A stretch of 64,000 nucleotides of DNA from JAAYAY01 sp964563135 (GTDB lineage Bacteria; Planctomycetota; Planctomycetia; Pirellulales; Thermoguttaceae): assembly GCA_964563135.1 (NCBI GenBank), contig CAZLWV010000013.1:1-64000 (forward strand), given 5' to 3'. Made by a program: the position numbers and the translations under genes. The notes beneath the pieces were generated by a model. That model was not told the origin of the DNA. It did no database searches and worked only from the letters and a program-made list of their open reading frames with translations. Below are positions 25,911 to 36,900 of this stretch, one piece after another (positions within the stretch are counted from its first letter, which is position 1; every line of letters starts with the position of its first letter).

Positions 25911-28472
25911 ATGGCTGAGTTGTGGGAGAGTATCTGGCTTGCCAGGCCGGAGTGGCTGGCGGCATGGGTGCTGGTGCCGCTGCTTGCGGTCATGGTGCGA
26001 GGGAGCCTGGTCCGCGAATCGACCTCGAAACGGATCGCAACTCTTCTGCTGCGCTCGCTCGCACTTACGCTGCTGATCCTGGCCTTGTGCGAACCGGTGG
26101 TAGAACACCCGGGGAAGGCTCCGTGGACTGCGCTGCTCGTGGACCGAAGTGCAAGCATTGATGCAGCCGGCGAGGCTGCCGCGAAGGCGCTGGTAGCTGA
26201 CATGGTTGCCCGCTCGACTGCCGATCGTGCGGTGGTGATCCCGTTTGCCGCAACTGCCGGCCGTCCGTGCGAGGGGAAATGGCCGGAAGCGGCGGGACTC
26301 GATCCGACGGGAACGGACCTGGCAACGGCCCTGGCGGATGTCTCGTCGATTGACAGGCCAGGCGGGCCAGCGAGAGTTGTGGTGCTCAGCGACGGGAACG
26401 CCACGGTGCCAGGGGACGCGGTCTCCTGGGCCGCCTCCCTGCAGGTGCCCGTCGACACGACCGCGTTGGCGGCTCGACGAGGCGACGACGCATGGATCGA
26501 ATCGGTCACGATCGCATCGGAGGTGCGTGCCGGCGATCCGGCCGGTATGGAGGTCGTGGCAGCATCCAACCGCGCAGGCAAGGCAGTCGTTCGCGTGCTC
26601 GCCGGAAATGAGGAGGTTGGCCGCAAGGAGGTCGATCTGCCAGCCGGGCGGGTGACGGTTCCTTTTGAATTGGAGTCCGGCGACGGTCCCGGCAGAACCT
26701 ACCGGGTCGAACTGGAGGCTGCATCTGACGGCCAGAAGGCCAACAACTGGACCGAGGTCGCCGTGTGGCCCGGGGGCCGTGGCCGAGCGCTGCTGGCGGG
26801 GCGGGAAACGGACCGTCTGGCACCTCTGGCGGCAGTCTTCGACCAGAACGGGTTGGAAGTAGAAACGACCTTAGTGGAACGTTTTCCCCAGGACCTGGAA
26901 GGGCTTTCGCGATTCGACCTGGTGGTGCTCGCGGATGTGCCGGCGGATGCATTTGCCGTTGGGCCGCTTGAGGCCATTGAGTCATATGTCCGCCAGCGGG
27001 CCGGAGGGCTCGTGGTGTTCGGGGGTCAGGATTCGCTGACGGCGGGCGGCTACCGCAGAACGGCGCTCGAGCGGGTGCTGCCAGTCACGTGCGAGTTCGA
27101 CTCGCAGGCCAAGCGGCCTTCGCTTGCCCTGGTGCTGGCGATCGACCAGTCGGGGTCGATGGAGGAGGGCAACGCCATCGGGCTGGCCAAGACGGCCCTG
27201 CGGCAGACGGTTCAGATGCTCGACGCCCAGGATCAGCTTGGCGTGATTGCGTTTCAGGATACGACCCAATGGATCGTGCCGCTGCAGCCATGCGGCAACC
27301 CGGAGAAGGTGCTTGACGAGATCGAGTCGCTCACCGCCGGAGGCGGCACGAACATGCATCCGGCCATTGTCAAGGCACACCTGGCATTGCACGAGGCCTA
27401 TGCCGATCTGAAGCACATCATCGTGCTCACCGACGGCATCTCGTATCCGGGCGATTTCGACAATCTGGCACGGGAGATCATGGCTTCGGGGATCACGATT
27501 TCGACCGTGGCGGTCGGAGCCGAGGCGGCCGAACCTTTGCTCCAGTCGATCGCCGAGCTTGGAGGGGGTGATTACCATCACTGCACGAGTGCAGCCGAGG
27601 TGCCGGAGATTTTTGTGAGGGAAACGGCCAAGGCCGCCAGAATGGGGATCCGGGAAGAGCCGGTTATGATCGACGTCAGTCCGGCGTTTGCAGCCCGTGC
27701 CTCCCTTTCCGGAGAGAAGCCGCCGGCGCTGCTGGGCTACGTGCAGACGAAGGCCAGGACTGGGGCGCAGGTTGAGATGAAGCTGGAGACGGGCGATCCG
27801 CTGGTGGCGTGGTGGCAGGCGGGCCGCGGCCGTGCGGCCGTGTTTACCTCGGATCTGCGGGGGGAGTGGACGCGGCCGTGGCAGAGTTGGCCTGGGCAGG
27901 AAGCCGTGTGGGGAGCGCTGGCCCGCCTGGTCGTTCGACCGGCCGGCAGCGACGGCTACCGGCTGGTGTGCAAGCGAACCGACAGAACAACGCTCGTGAC
28001 CTTGGATGCCGTGCCGCATCTGGGGCGGTTCGAGAACGATGGTGAAGTGGCGGTCGAGGTGACTGGTCCTGACAGAGTGAAGGAGTCTGTGCCAATGCCG
28101 CGGGTCGCGCCGGGACAGTATTCGGTCGAGGTGGCGACGCCGGACGCTGGCGTATACGTTTTTCGCGCAACGTGCCGTGTGGGAGAGACCGCCGTGTTTT
28201 CGGGGCGGTGTTCGGCGTGTCCGGTGTATGCAAGTGAGTGGGTGCCGCGCGAGACGAACGAGACGCTGCTGCGGAAGATGGCCGCGGTGACAGGTGGGAA
28301 GTTCCATCCACGGGCCGCGGAAGTGGTGGCGGGTGAGGGAGCGGCATCGACGAGGAGGTCGAGGGTATGGATGTACCTCGTGCTGGCGGCGGCGGTGGTG
28401 ATGGTGGGGGAGTTGGCGCTGCGGAGGCTATGCCAGCCTGGCTCTCCAGAGCCGAGACTTGTGAAAGAGTAG
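25911..28472 (+). CDS. Large membrane protein with two vWA domains and an amidotransferase-like segment
   Basis: The protein has 853 residues; the ATG at 25911 is preferred over GTG 25908. Two N-terminal helices (about 12-30 and 42-60) precede a first vWA-like segment with MIDAS DRSAS (about 77-81), then a beta-rich region and a class I glutamine-amidotransferase-like segment (ESYVRQRAGGLVVFGGQ, about 355-375). The second vWA domain has MIDAS DQSGSMEEG (Asp412) and LTDGIS. A C-terminal membrane helix (MYLVLAAAVVMVGELAL, near 830) ends the protein. It is a planctomycete-type partner of MoxR. The last 10 residues (GSPEPRLVKE) and the stop codon are encoded inside the first unit of the REP-like array. 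Confidence 0.9.
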   Translation: MAELWESIWLARPEWLAAWVLVPLLAVMVRGSLVRESTSKRIATLLLRSLALTLLILALCEPVVEHPGKAPWTALLVDRSASIDAAGEAAAKALVADMVARSTADRAVVIPFAATAGRPCEGKWPEAAGLDPTGTDLATALADVSSIDRPGGPARVVVLSDGNATVPGDAVSWAASLQVPVDTTALAARRGDDAWIESVTIASEVRAGDPAGMEVVAASNRAGKAVVRVLAGNEEVGRKEVDLPAGRVTVPFELESGDGPGRTYRVELEAASDGQKANNWTEVAVWPGGRGRALLAGRETDRLAPLAAVFDQNGLEVETTLVERFPQDLEGLSRFDLVVLADVPADAFAVGPLEAIESYVRQRAGGLVVFGGQDSLTAGGYRRTALERVLPVTCEFDSQAKRPSLALVLAIDQSGSMEEGNAIGLAKTALRQTVQMLDAQDQLGVIAFQDTTQWIVPLQPCGNPEKVLDEIESLTAGGGTNMHPAIVKAHLALHEAYADLKHIIVLTDGISYPGDFDNLAREIMASGITISTVAVGAEAAEPLLQSIAELGGGDYHHCTSAAEVPEIFVRETAKAARMGIREEPVMIDVSPAFAARASLSGEKPPALLGYVQTKARTGAQVEMKLETGDPLVAWWQAGRGRAAVFTSDLRGEWTRPWQSWPGQEAVWGALARLVVRPAGSDGYRLVCKRTDRTTLVTLDAVPHLGRFENDGEVAVEVTGPDRVKESVPMPRVAPGQYSVEVATPDAGVYVFRATCRVGETAVFSGRCSACPVYASEWVPRETNETLLRKMAAVTGGKFHPRAAEVVAGEGAASTRRSRVWMYLVLAAAVVMVGELALRRLCQPGSPEPRLVKE

Positions 28473-28940
28473 TTGTTCTGCGCAGCGAGATTTCGATCGG
28501 GCGGCTTGCCTGCGTCGCTGCAATGGGAGATCGATTGATGACTCAGACTCGGCTCGGGAGAACCAAGCTACTGGTCTCGGTTGGGGAAAGCCAGGCTACC
28601 GATCTCGGCTCGGGAGAGCCAAGACTTGTGAAAGAGTAGTTGTTCTGCGCAGCGAGATCTCGATCGGCTGGCTTGCCTGCGTCGTTGCGATGGGAGATCA
28701 ATTGATGACTCAGACTCGGCTCTGGAGAGCCAAGCTACTGATCTCGGCTCGGGAGAGCCGAGACTTGTGAAAGAGTAGTTGTTCTGCGCAGCGAGATTTC
28801 GATCGGGCGGCTTGCCTGCGTCGCTGCAATGGGAGATCGATTGATGACTCAGACTCGGCTCGGGAGAACCAAGCTACTGGTCTCGGTTGGGGAAAGCCAG
28901 GCTACCGATCTCGGCTCGGGAGAGCCAAGCTACGGGGGAG
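28440..28940 (+). repeat. Tandem REP-like array, three units
   Basis: Three consecutive units begin with GCC-GAGACTTGTGAAAG-type sequence at about 28451, 28618 and 28757 (lengths 167, 139 and 167). Unit 2 lacks about 28 bases present in the others. Units contain short palindromes such as GGCTCTCCAGAGCC (28440-28453) and GGCTCGGGAGAGCC. Units 1 and 3 are almost identical. A further related unit lies right of the RAYT gene. The palindromes and the neighbouring transposase identify this as a REP-type array. No other gene is seen in 28473-28929. Confidence 0.9.
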
Positions 28941-29697
28941 GACCGGAGCGGGGTGCAAATGCATCGAGCCATACGGCGACGTGGCAAGTGTAGTCAGCTG
29001 CTTGAAGCCCAGCCTTCTGCGGATTCTGCGCGATGTAGCGCCGAAAGATCAGCAGTTCTTCGCGATCACGAACAATTCGATCGTAGGCCTCTTGCTGCCA
29101 GAAACTCGCACGATCCGTTTGAATTTCTGTTGGCTGTTCTGCCTTGTTTCGATCACAAAGCCACTGGTGAATTCGTCGTGAGGTCCACTTCTTGATGGAT
29201 TCGAGCAGTTCTTCCAGCTCCCAGCCAGCCAATGGGGTTATTATGGCATGGGTGTGATTAGGCATGATCACGAAATCACCCATCCACAAACGATCGCCGT
29301 GAAAGAACGATAGGGAATCTGCAAGAATCTTTCGTGGTTCAGGATAACGCAGGAGACAACTGCCGTGGCAGCGATCCAATTCATCATGAAACATACGGGC
29401 TTGCTACCGTTCAAAGGCACGGCGTGCCGCCGCGGGAATTCGTTGATAGCCATCGGCCCAACGTTGCGGGACCGTAGTCGACCACTGCGGATCCAGGTTG
29501 TGGGCCTGGAACCAGCGGTAGCGGAGATCTTGCCATTCAGCCAGCACATTTGCTGGGACTGAATCTGCTTGTCGAAAGGTTACGAAATAAGTCGCCCCGT
29601 GTTGACGCCAATGAGGAAGATGGCGGAAGTAAACCCGGACGTCTTTTTCCGGGTCGACCGGCCGAAACGCAGGTTCGTTTGGCATCGTGTCCGTCAT
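28930..29697 (-). pseudogene. RAYT (REP-associated tyrosine transposase) with an in-frame amber stop
   Basis: Two frames (29697 to 29404, and 29394 to 28930) are in the same phase and separated only by TAG at 29404-29406 plus three codons, so one 255-residue protein was interrupted by a nonsense change. The N-terminal half has the Y1-transposase start (TYFVTFRQADSVPANVL). The C-terminal half has the HUH-type motif MPNHTHAIITP and the segment AYDRIVRDREELLIFRRYI, with the likely catalytic Tyr, then NPQKAGL. RAYTs mobilise REP sequences as single strands. REP-like units flank it on both sides, and its stop codon lies inside the left flank. The amber codon probably replaced a Gln codon (CAG). 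It is likely inactive unless read through. Confidence 0.85.
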
Positions 29698-29736
29698 TTG
29701 TCTTTCCAGCGTCGAGACGAATGGGCAAATGAGCGT

Positions 29737-29835
29737 TCAGTTGTGCGAGATTCCGATCGGCTGCTTGCGCGGTTCGTTGCAGTGGGAGATCGATTGATGA
29801 TTCGGACTCGGCTCTGGAGAGCCAAGCTACGGGGA
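29737..29835 (+). repeat. REP-like unit right of the RAYT gene
   Basis: This fourth unit matches the array (GCGAGATTCCGATCGG, then GGGAGATCGATTGATGA) and ends in GGCTCTGGAGAGCC (29810-29823) followed by AAGCTACGGGGAGG. The same end occurs left of the RAYT gene, so the gene is bounded by direct REP ends. The ThuA gene takes its stop codon from this sequence. Confidence 0.85.
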
Positions 29836-30582
29836 GGTAGCGGCCCAGCGGATGGATTGCTCGAGGAAGCGACGGTAGGAGGGATTGGCGTAGGCTTTGC
29901 CATCGTGGCCGAGCATGCAGTGGACGATGCGGCTCTTGCCGTAGGTCTTCGTCCAGGCAAGCTCGGGGTTGTTCCAGGGATGGTCCGTCTTGAGGAGAAT
30001 ATGGGCCTGGGGATCGACCCAGAACTTGCCATAGGCCTCGTCGTCGATCTCAAAGTTGTCGACACCCTGGGTGATGGGGTGCTGCTTGTCGACGACGGCT
30101 ACCTTGAGATGTTCGTCGTGTTGCCAGCGAGTCTGCTTCCAGGGCGTGCCGTCGAGTTCGGTATCCTGGAGGATGAACCGGCCGCCGATGATCTTGCGGA
30201 ATTCGTCCCAGGTCCAATGAGCGCCCAGGTTGTGGTGCATGGAGACCAGGCCGATTCCGGTTTCTTTGAGCAGTTTGACGAAGGCCTGTTGCTGCTCCGG
30301 CGACATGGCGGGACTACACATGTCGTACATGACGATGCAGTCGTAGTCCTTTTCCAGACCCGGCTTGAGGAGGCCGGCATCGTCGGGCATCTTGGCCTTG
30401 GTGTACTGGATCCCCTTCATCGAGTCGAACATCTGGTAGAACGGTTCGACCTCGAAGTCGTGGCCGCCGGTGGTCAGCAGGATGCGGACCTTGGCGGGTT
30501 TCTCGGCGTCGGCGGCAAAGAGAGGGGATGCACATGCGGCGAGCAGTGCAAGGACGGCGAGCGAGGTGAGGAAGCGTTTCAT
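29827..30582 (-). CDS. Exported ThuA-like protein
   Basis: The protein has 251 residues with a signal peptide (MKRFLTSLAVLALLAACASPLFAAD) and AGGAGAT 6 nt before the ATG. The fold is the ThuA/class I glutamine-amidotransferase-like type: ILLTTGGHDFEVEPFYQMF, YDCIVMYDM, GLVSMHHNLGAHW and GKSRIVHCMLGHDGKAYANP. ThuA was named from trehalose utilisation; planctomycetes carry many exported paralogues with unknown substrates, probably sugars or glycosides. Conserved His residues are in MHHNLGAHW and GHDGK. Its stop codon lies in the REP-like unit right of the RAYT gene, so the repeat replaced or trimmed the original 3' end. Confidence 0.9.
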   Translation of the reverse strand: MKRFLTSLAVLALLAACASPLFAADAEKPAKVRILLTTGGHDFEVEPFYQMFDSMKGIQYTKAKMPDDAGLLKPGLEKDYDCIVMYDMCSPAMSPEQQQAFVKLLKETGIGLVSMHHNLGAHWTWDEFRKIIGGRFILQDTELDGTPWKQTRWQHDEHLKVAVVDKQHPITQGVDNFEIDDEAYGKFWVDPQAHILLKTDHPWNNPELAWTKTYGKSRIVHCMLGHDGKAYANPSYRRFLEQSIRWAATSP

Positions 30583-30614
30583 TGGGGATCTCCTGGGAAG
30601 GCGGGCCTTTGTAC

Positions 30615-30767
30615 CTAATCGTTTATCACGAAGAATCCGGAAATCGTTCCGAACCGAGTACAGTCAAACAACTGGCCGACGGATTGTGCAATAGAGGCGG
30701 CACTCAGGGATGAGGTTGCGAGTACGGGCAGAAGCACCGTGCCGAACATGGTCCGAACTGCTCTCAT
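30615..30767 (-). CDS. Possible small exported protein
   Basis: A 50-residue frame starts at the ATG at 30767 with AAGGAA 7 nt upstream. It has a signal-peptide-like N-terminus (MRAVRTMFGTVLLPVLATSS) and a short tail (QSVGQLFDCTRFGTISGFFVIND). It lies between the ThuA gene and the giant ECF-associated gene, all on the minus strand. A longer open frame reaches 30881, but the first 38 codons look non-coding. It may be a small secreted peptide or chance. Confidence 0.35.
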   Translation of the reverse strand: MRAVRTMFGTVLLPVLATSSLSAASIAQSVGQLFDCTRFGTISGFFVIND

Positions 30768-30866
30768 CGAAACGTTCCTTGAACGGTGGCCACCGACACC
30801 TCCAGACCGGCCCCCTCGACTCTTCAGAGACCGGTCGTGGGTGTGAGCGATCATGGTAACAGTGCA

Positions 30867-30897
30867 GGCCGTCCGAAGCAAATCGGACGGCCCTTTT
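30867..30897. terminator. Strong hairpin after the giant gene
   Basis: Arms GGCCGTCCGA (30867-30876) and TCGGACGGCC (30883-30892) pair perfectly over 10 bp around AGCAAA. CTTTT follows on the plus strand. It begins 41 bases beyond the stop of the gene ending at 30934. On the minus strand it has no T-run, so its use as a terminator there is uncertain. Confidence 0.5.
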
Positions 30898-30933
30898 CGG
30901 GAACGGGCAGGTCGGCGTGGTCGGCCACCTCTG

Positions 30934-33900
30934 CTATTTGGGAGGGGGTCCGCCGGGCGTGTCTGTTACGGATGCGAGAGCTCGCTTGGCTTGCTGCTGC
31001 ACGGCTCCGTACTTTGAGTTCCATGATCCCGAGGCGAGTGTCTGGAGCAGATCGCGGGCTTCCGATCCACGGCCGGATTCGATGCGGGCACGGGCGCGGT
31101 TCCAAAGGATCTCGGCATTGGTCGGATCGGCTTTGAAGGCGAGCCCGTAGGCGCGGTCGGCCAGTTCGTATTGACCTTGCTGATGGAAGTTGCTGGCGAG
31201 GTCCGACCAGTTGATTGGGGGCTGGTCCGCGGTGGCCAGGGGCGAGGTGACGTAGTCCCAGGCAAGGTCGACGGCCCCCAAGCGGGCCAGGGCGGCACCG
31301 GCGAGGCGGCATGGTTCGGCGGGCTGGGGATCCAGGGAACGCCAGCGGTCGGCCGAAGCGACGATCCGCGAGATTCGGCCGGCCTGAAAGTCTGGATCGG
31401 AGGAGGGACCGCTCTGGGCGGCCTGGTCGAAGAGACCCAGGAGTCTGCCATAGTCCGTACGGATCAAGTTGAGGTTGACTTCTTCGGGAAGCCGATCGAA
31501 CTGGAGGGCGAGGGCCCGGTCGAGGCACTCGGCGGCGCGGGCGGGCCGGCCTTGCTCTTCGGCCATCAGGCCCGCAAAACGCCACAGGGTCGGGGCGTCT
31601 TTGAAGGGATCGGTTTCGAGAAGCGCGCCGAGCATGGCTTCGGCTCTGGGCCGCTGGCCGATCTGCCAGAGGTAGCTCACGGCAGCAAGAGTCTCTGGTC
31701 CGGGACCTTGTGCTGCCGTGGAGGCGGTCACGGAGGCAAAGATCCGTTCGGCGTGGTCCTTGGCGCCGAGTTGGTGGAGGGAAAAGGCAACCGACAGGGC
31801 TTGAGGTCCGACAAGATGTGCCACGGACTCGTTGGTGATCCGATCGACGATTGCCTGCCAGGCGTCTGGCTCTTCGTTACCTGGAAAGAAGGTGGCTTTG
31901 GTTTCCGGAGAGAGTCGCGGGACGATACGGGCATCGAGCATGTCGTCGATCAGGGCACGGAAGAGATCTCGTCCGCGGCCGGTCTTCTCCGTTTCGGCCA
32001 CCGATTCGGCGTGGAGGAGACGTAGTGGGAAGGCTGCCGGCCCGAATTGGCGAAGCGACGGGGCCACCTTGTCGCCGATGCGAGCCAAGGGCTCTTTGCC
32101 TCCATACTGGGCCACGGCGGCCAGGGCGCTGACGGCAAAGGCGGCGGAGGGAGCCTGGTTCACGAACTGGGCGGTCTGCCGCTCGAGTTCGGCGAGCTGG
32201 TCGGCGGACAGCTTCTGGCCGACGAGTTGCTGCCAGTCGAGCCAGAGATCGTGAAGCTGGGCGAGACGGCTGGGGAAGGCGTCGGCAGAGCCGCCGAGGG
32301 GGCCGACCTTCTCCTTGCCCAACTGCGATTCCTGCAAGGCCGTCACGTAGTGGGTGATCAGTTCGTCGGGAGTCGACTGGAGGGGGACGAAGAGGTGGCG
32401 GACTCCGTAGGGATCGTCGTCCGGTTTGGCATCCCATTTCACGCCGGCAGCCAGCAGGAGGGTATAGAAACCGGGGCGGCGGTCCCCCTTGGCCAGGAAG
32501 CACCAACCGATGGTGGAGAGGATCTTTTCGTTCCCGGCGGCCGTTTCGGCGGCCAGCACGGCCAGGGCATCCTCGGTGCTCCAATTCTTGTGGGCCCCGT
32601 CGTCCGTAAGGCCACGGGCGGCTAGTACGTGCTCCCGAGTGCGCCAAGGCAACGGCAGAACGACCAGCGACGGATCGGGCCGGAGGTCCGGAGCCTCGCA
32701 GGGCTCGGTCACGATCGTGCGATTGAGACATTCCTTCCCGTCGGCGTCGAGGAGTCGGAGTGTGCCGCTGGAATCGTAGGTTTCGCGGAGAAGGACTTGG
32801 TGCGAGTCGGATCGCACAAGTTGCCGCTCGGCAAGACGCCCGTCGCCGGCGAAGACCAGACGCAGCTCGATGCGGACGGTGGGCTTCGCTTCGTCCTGGT
32901 TCGATTCGTCCGAGGGATGAGGAACCACTGCGACCGTACGATCGTCGACGACGGCGACGTCCGCCCCGCGGGCCAGCTGGTCGGCAGCAGGCAGCAGCCA
33001 GGGGACGCGGGCCTGCGGGAGGTTTTGATAGAAACGGCTGTTGAGACGCTGTGCTCCCACGCCGAGTTCGGGATAGAGGTGCCAGAGGTGCTCGCCGTCA
33101 GAAAGAACCGTTTCCTTCAGGCCCAGTGACGTCTCGAAATCAACGCGGAAACGTCCTTGCCCGTCGAAGGCAACGTCGGTCTTGAGACCCTCGTTCTGTT
33201 TCGCGGTCAACCGCTGCCAGCCTCCGCGGCGCGACCGGTCGATCAACTGCCGGGCACGGGGGTCGATCCGGCCGGTCCGGGGCTTGTCGGCGATTCCGGC
33301 CTCGGCATCCAGAACGGCCAGCACATCGGCCATCGTCGTGTGCATTGCGGGGGCGTAGACGAGGAGATCGTCGACTTTGGGAGAGCGGAAGTGCAAGGAT
33401 CGGTTGAAGCTGACGAACCGCTCGGCGTACTGGGGAGGCAGGATGAGGAGGCAATCGTCGGTGACGACATAGGTTAAGTTCACCTGGCCGAGGATCAGCC
33501 GCAACGCAGAGCGGAGGGAGACACCGGAAAGCCGAATAGTAACCTTTGCCCGCGGGCTGATGCCTGCCTCTTGCAGATAGCCGGTGGCAAGGCGGATGTC
33601 GATGTGGTGGTAATTGCCCCAGAACTCGACGACATCGCTGAGCGGCTGATCGGCAAAGTCGGCGGTTGTCTTCTCGTCGAGGGCGACCCGGACATCCTTT
33701 TTGGCGAGGATGGAGCCGCTCGGATCCATCAATCGATAGCGATCGTCGCGGCGAGCGGTCAGTTCTGCCCAGACCTCGGCGGGTGGATAGATGAGCGGCT
33801 CGTCGGGAAATGGTATGTGCGAGAGCCCCGTGTTGTAGAGGGCATCTACAAGGTCGAGCTGTCTCTTGATCTGCCCGTTCAATGACAACCCCCCGGAAGA

Positions 33901-36900
33901 AGAACTGTAGCTTTCGGATAACATGCTTGGACCCAATCCGGGGATTCCTTCGCCACCGATCTCTTGAACGGGCATGATCAGATCGGCTACGGGATAGACC
34001 TTGGTTGACAAGGCCATGTCAAGAGAGGGTTGCATGAAGTCTGTGGAGGGGCCGGACATCGTATCCCACGACTCGGGTTGAACCGTTGCCATAGTCAAGT
34101 CGATCAGGCTGTAGGAGTCGGCCATCTCGATGCCCTGGCTTCCATATAGGGGCAGACCTTGATCGAGCGTGAACGCATCCCCCTCGCTGGTCCAGACGCG
34201 CATGCGCGAGTCCGCCGAGGACGCCACTGGGTAGGACATGCCAAGCGTCACACTTCCATCCCAATCGACGTCCAATGAGTTCCGGCTCCAACTGACATCA
34301 GACTCGTCCCAGAGGATTCCCAGCCGTTCCTCTTCCTCCTCCTGGATGATGATGCGTGGCGTGACCATCATCATGAGGCTCTGCGTCTCCCGCCCAATTG
34401 CAGGGGCGCCAAAGAGCCTATTCACATAGGGCAGTGTGCCTAACATCGGTACAGCATCCGACGTGCCCGCTACCACCCGCCCCCGCACTTGAAACGGACG
34501 CTCTGTTTCTGCTGAGTATCCCCAGCGGTACAGACTCCGATTTCGCGGGTAGCCAGGCCGGCTGACCTGCCAAACGGTATACGGCGTACCTCGCCGACCT
34601 CGAACGACGATCGTCTTGAGAACGTCGTCGACGCCGGGTCTCCCCTCACGGATTTCCTCCCGGCATTCCGACTCGGATCTCAAGGGCTCGTGGACGACTT
34701 CGATCGTCTCCGGACAAGGGTACATCGCCCAGTGGTCCTTGCGGCCGCGGTCGACGTGGTACTCGTTGTACATCTCCTCGTTTTCGAGGACCAGAAGCGA
34801 GGTGAAGGGGGACATGACGTACATGGCCATGCTGAGGTTGACGATCTCGTCGTGGTGGGCCAGCGCGTCTTCGGCGACCAGGCGGTCGATCTCGAGTTTG
34901 GACCAGGTCCGGGGGAGATAGTCGGCCTCTTTGGCGATGTCCTTGACGGGGAGTCGCTTGGAATAGGGCTTCCCGTCCACCAGTCCAGTGACCTCGACGA
35001 ACTTGGGCAGTTCGTTGCCGACGTCGAGTCGGACGACAGAGAACAGCTCTTCCCCTTGGCAAACGACGTCGCTCATGTTGAGAAACTGGAGTCTTTCGCG
35101 GTCGTCGACGACGCGCACGTTCGTCAGCCGCGGCGCATTGAGCCGGGAGGCAAGCTCGATCGCCCGCCAGGTGACCGGCTCGTTGGGGTTGATCTGCGCG
35201 ACGTATCCGCCGGAGTTGCCGGCGAGCCGCTTCATGAGGGCTCGATTCCAGCGGTTGCCGACAGCCACGCCCACGTAGGCAGTTTCCTTGGGCAGCAGAC
35301 GGACGAGGGCCTCGGGATCGTTTTGGCCCAGTTTCGGGTAGCCGGAGCCCAGGTGGACAAGACACGGCTGCTCGACGGTTCCAGCCACCTCGGCCGCAGC
35401 CGTGAAGGCCTTTTCGAGATCGAGGGCGCCCACGAGCTGCGTCTTTTCGAGGAACTCGGCGGCCCGCTCCACGTTCTTTGGCTGGACGGCCAGGGGTTTG
35501 TCGGCCAGGGCGCGGATTTGGCTCGTGGCGGCCAGGAGCGTGAAGGTGTCGTCGTGCTCGGCGTTTTCGAGGAGGGTCTTGATCACGTCGAGCTGGACCC
35601 GGGCCAGCACGGGGTCGCGATCGGCCGAGGCCTCGTACAAAAATACCCAATCGCGCCGTGTCTTCGCGCCACCGCCTGGCTGGAAGGGATACCGGAGGGC
35701 AAGATAACGGCCGCTTTCGTGCTCAGCCGAAACGAAGCGGGGCCCGGGCTGGCTGCCGTCACTTTGCGACGGACGCCGGGTTTGAAGTCGCAGGAGTCGG
35801 CTTCCCAGCGGCAATCGCGGGAGTTCTTCGCGCGGACATGGCACGACCAGTGACCCACCCCGGTCATGCTGTGTCCGCCGGGGAAGCGATACTCCACGCG
35901 ATCGCCGAGCCGATCGAGGCGCTGGGTGTAGCTCAAGATGATCCGCTTTTCCTGGCGTCCTTCCAGGGGGAAGACCCGCATGCGGAAGGTGCTGCCGTCG
36001 ATCCACTCCAGCAGGGCGGGGTCCTTTTGTTTGCTGACGATCGACTCGAAGGTTCTTCGGGCGTGCTCGCGCTCGGCCATGCCCCCTTCCATGAGCTTGC
36101 CGCCCACGTACATAGCCAACCGGGAGAGCGAGGCGTCGGGGGGGAGCGGGAAGTAGAACGTGCCCTCGAGCCGCGATGTCTCCTGGTTAAAGTAGGTCTG
36201 GTCGATGGTGGTTCGGGCGAAGCCGTCCTCGATGTGGACATCGACGTGGTAGCGCCGCATGGTGAGGCTGGCTTCCTGGCCGTCGGGGCGTTTGGCCACG
36301 AGGGCTCCCCCCTTGTAGTTGCTGGCCGGGACGAGGGGCGACTCATAGGCCGTCACCAGGTCGCGGGTCCAGCCGATCAGGTGAAAGGCCTGGCCGATGG
36401 GAACTGGAGTGTCTTTCGCGTTTGCGGCGAGTTGCTGGCCGGCCTCGACGGGCTCTTTAAGGCCGCTGACCTGGACCTTGCCCTGAGTGACAGCCACCGA
36501 GGTGCCGTCGCTACCGGCGCGGACGTTGAACCTGGTGCCCAAGGAAACGATTTCGCGATCGGGGGTGGCGACCACGAAGTGGTTGCTCTCATGGCTGCCC
36601 GCAGGGTCGGGTTCGGCCGTGGGTTCTTCGCCGTGCCGCGGCGACACTTCCAGATAGATTTCACCCTGGTCGAGGGCGATACGGCGGGCGGACTGGAGGG
36701 CGAGCTTCGTGTTGCTGTTGAGGTAGAGAGCCGAACCGTCGGGCAGCTCGACCCGGCGGCGCTCGGCGGGGCCGGTCTGGAGGGAATGGCCGATGGCCAA
36801 TTGCGGAGCCTTGGTGCCATCGGCATGGGGACGAGGTGTGAGGGGGCTTTTTACCGCCCAGTTCCTCGCAGGGGTCAGGGTATGAGAGACGAGCCGCTGC

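Noticed and set aside
25784..25918. A 44-codon frame bridging the two vWA genes (ATGA overlap at its start, overlapping the next start)
   Set aside because: Composition is unremarkable, it has no domain, and both neighbours have good starts; possibly a coupling relay, but unsupported.
28440..28940. Tandem array as a CRISPR
   Set aside because: Units are long (139-167 bp), contain palindromes and no regular unique spacers, and adjoin a RAYT gene.
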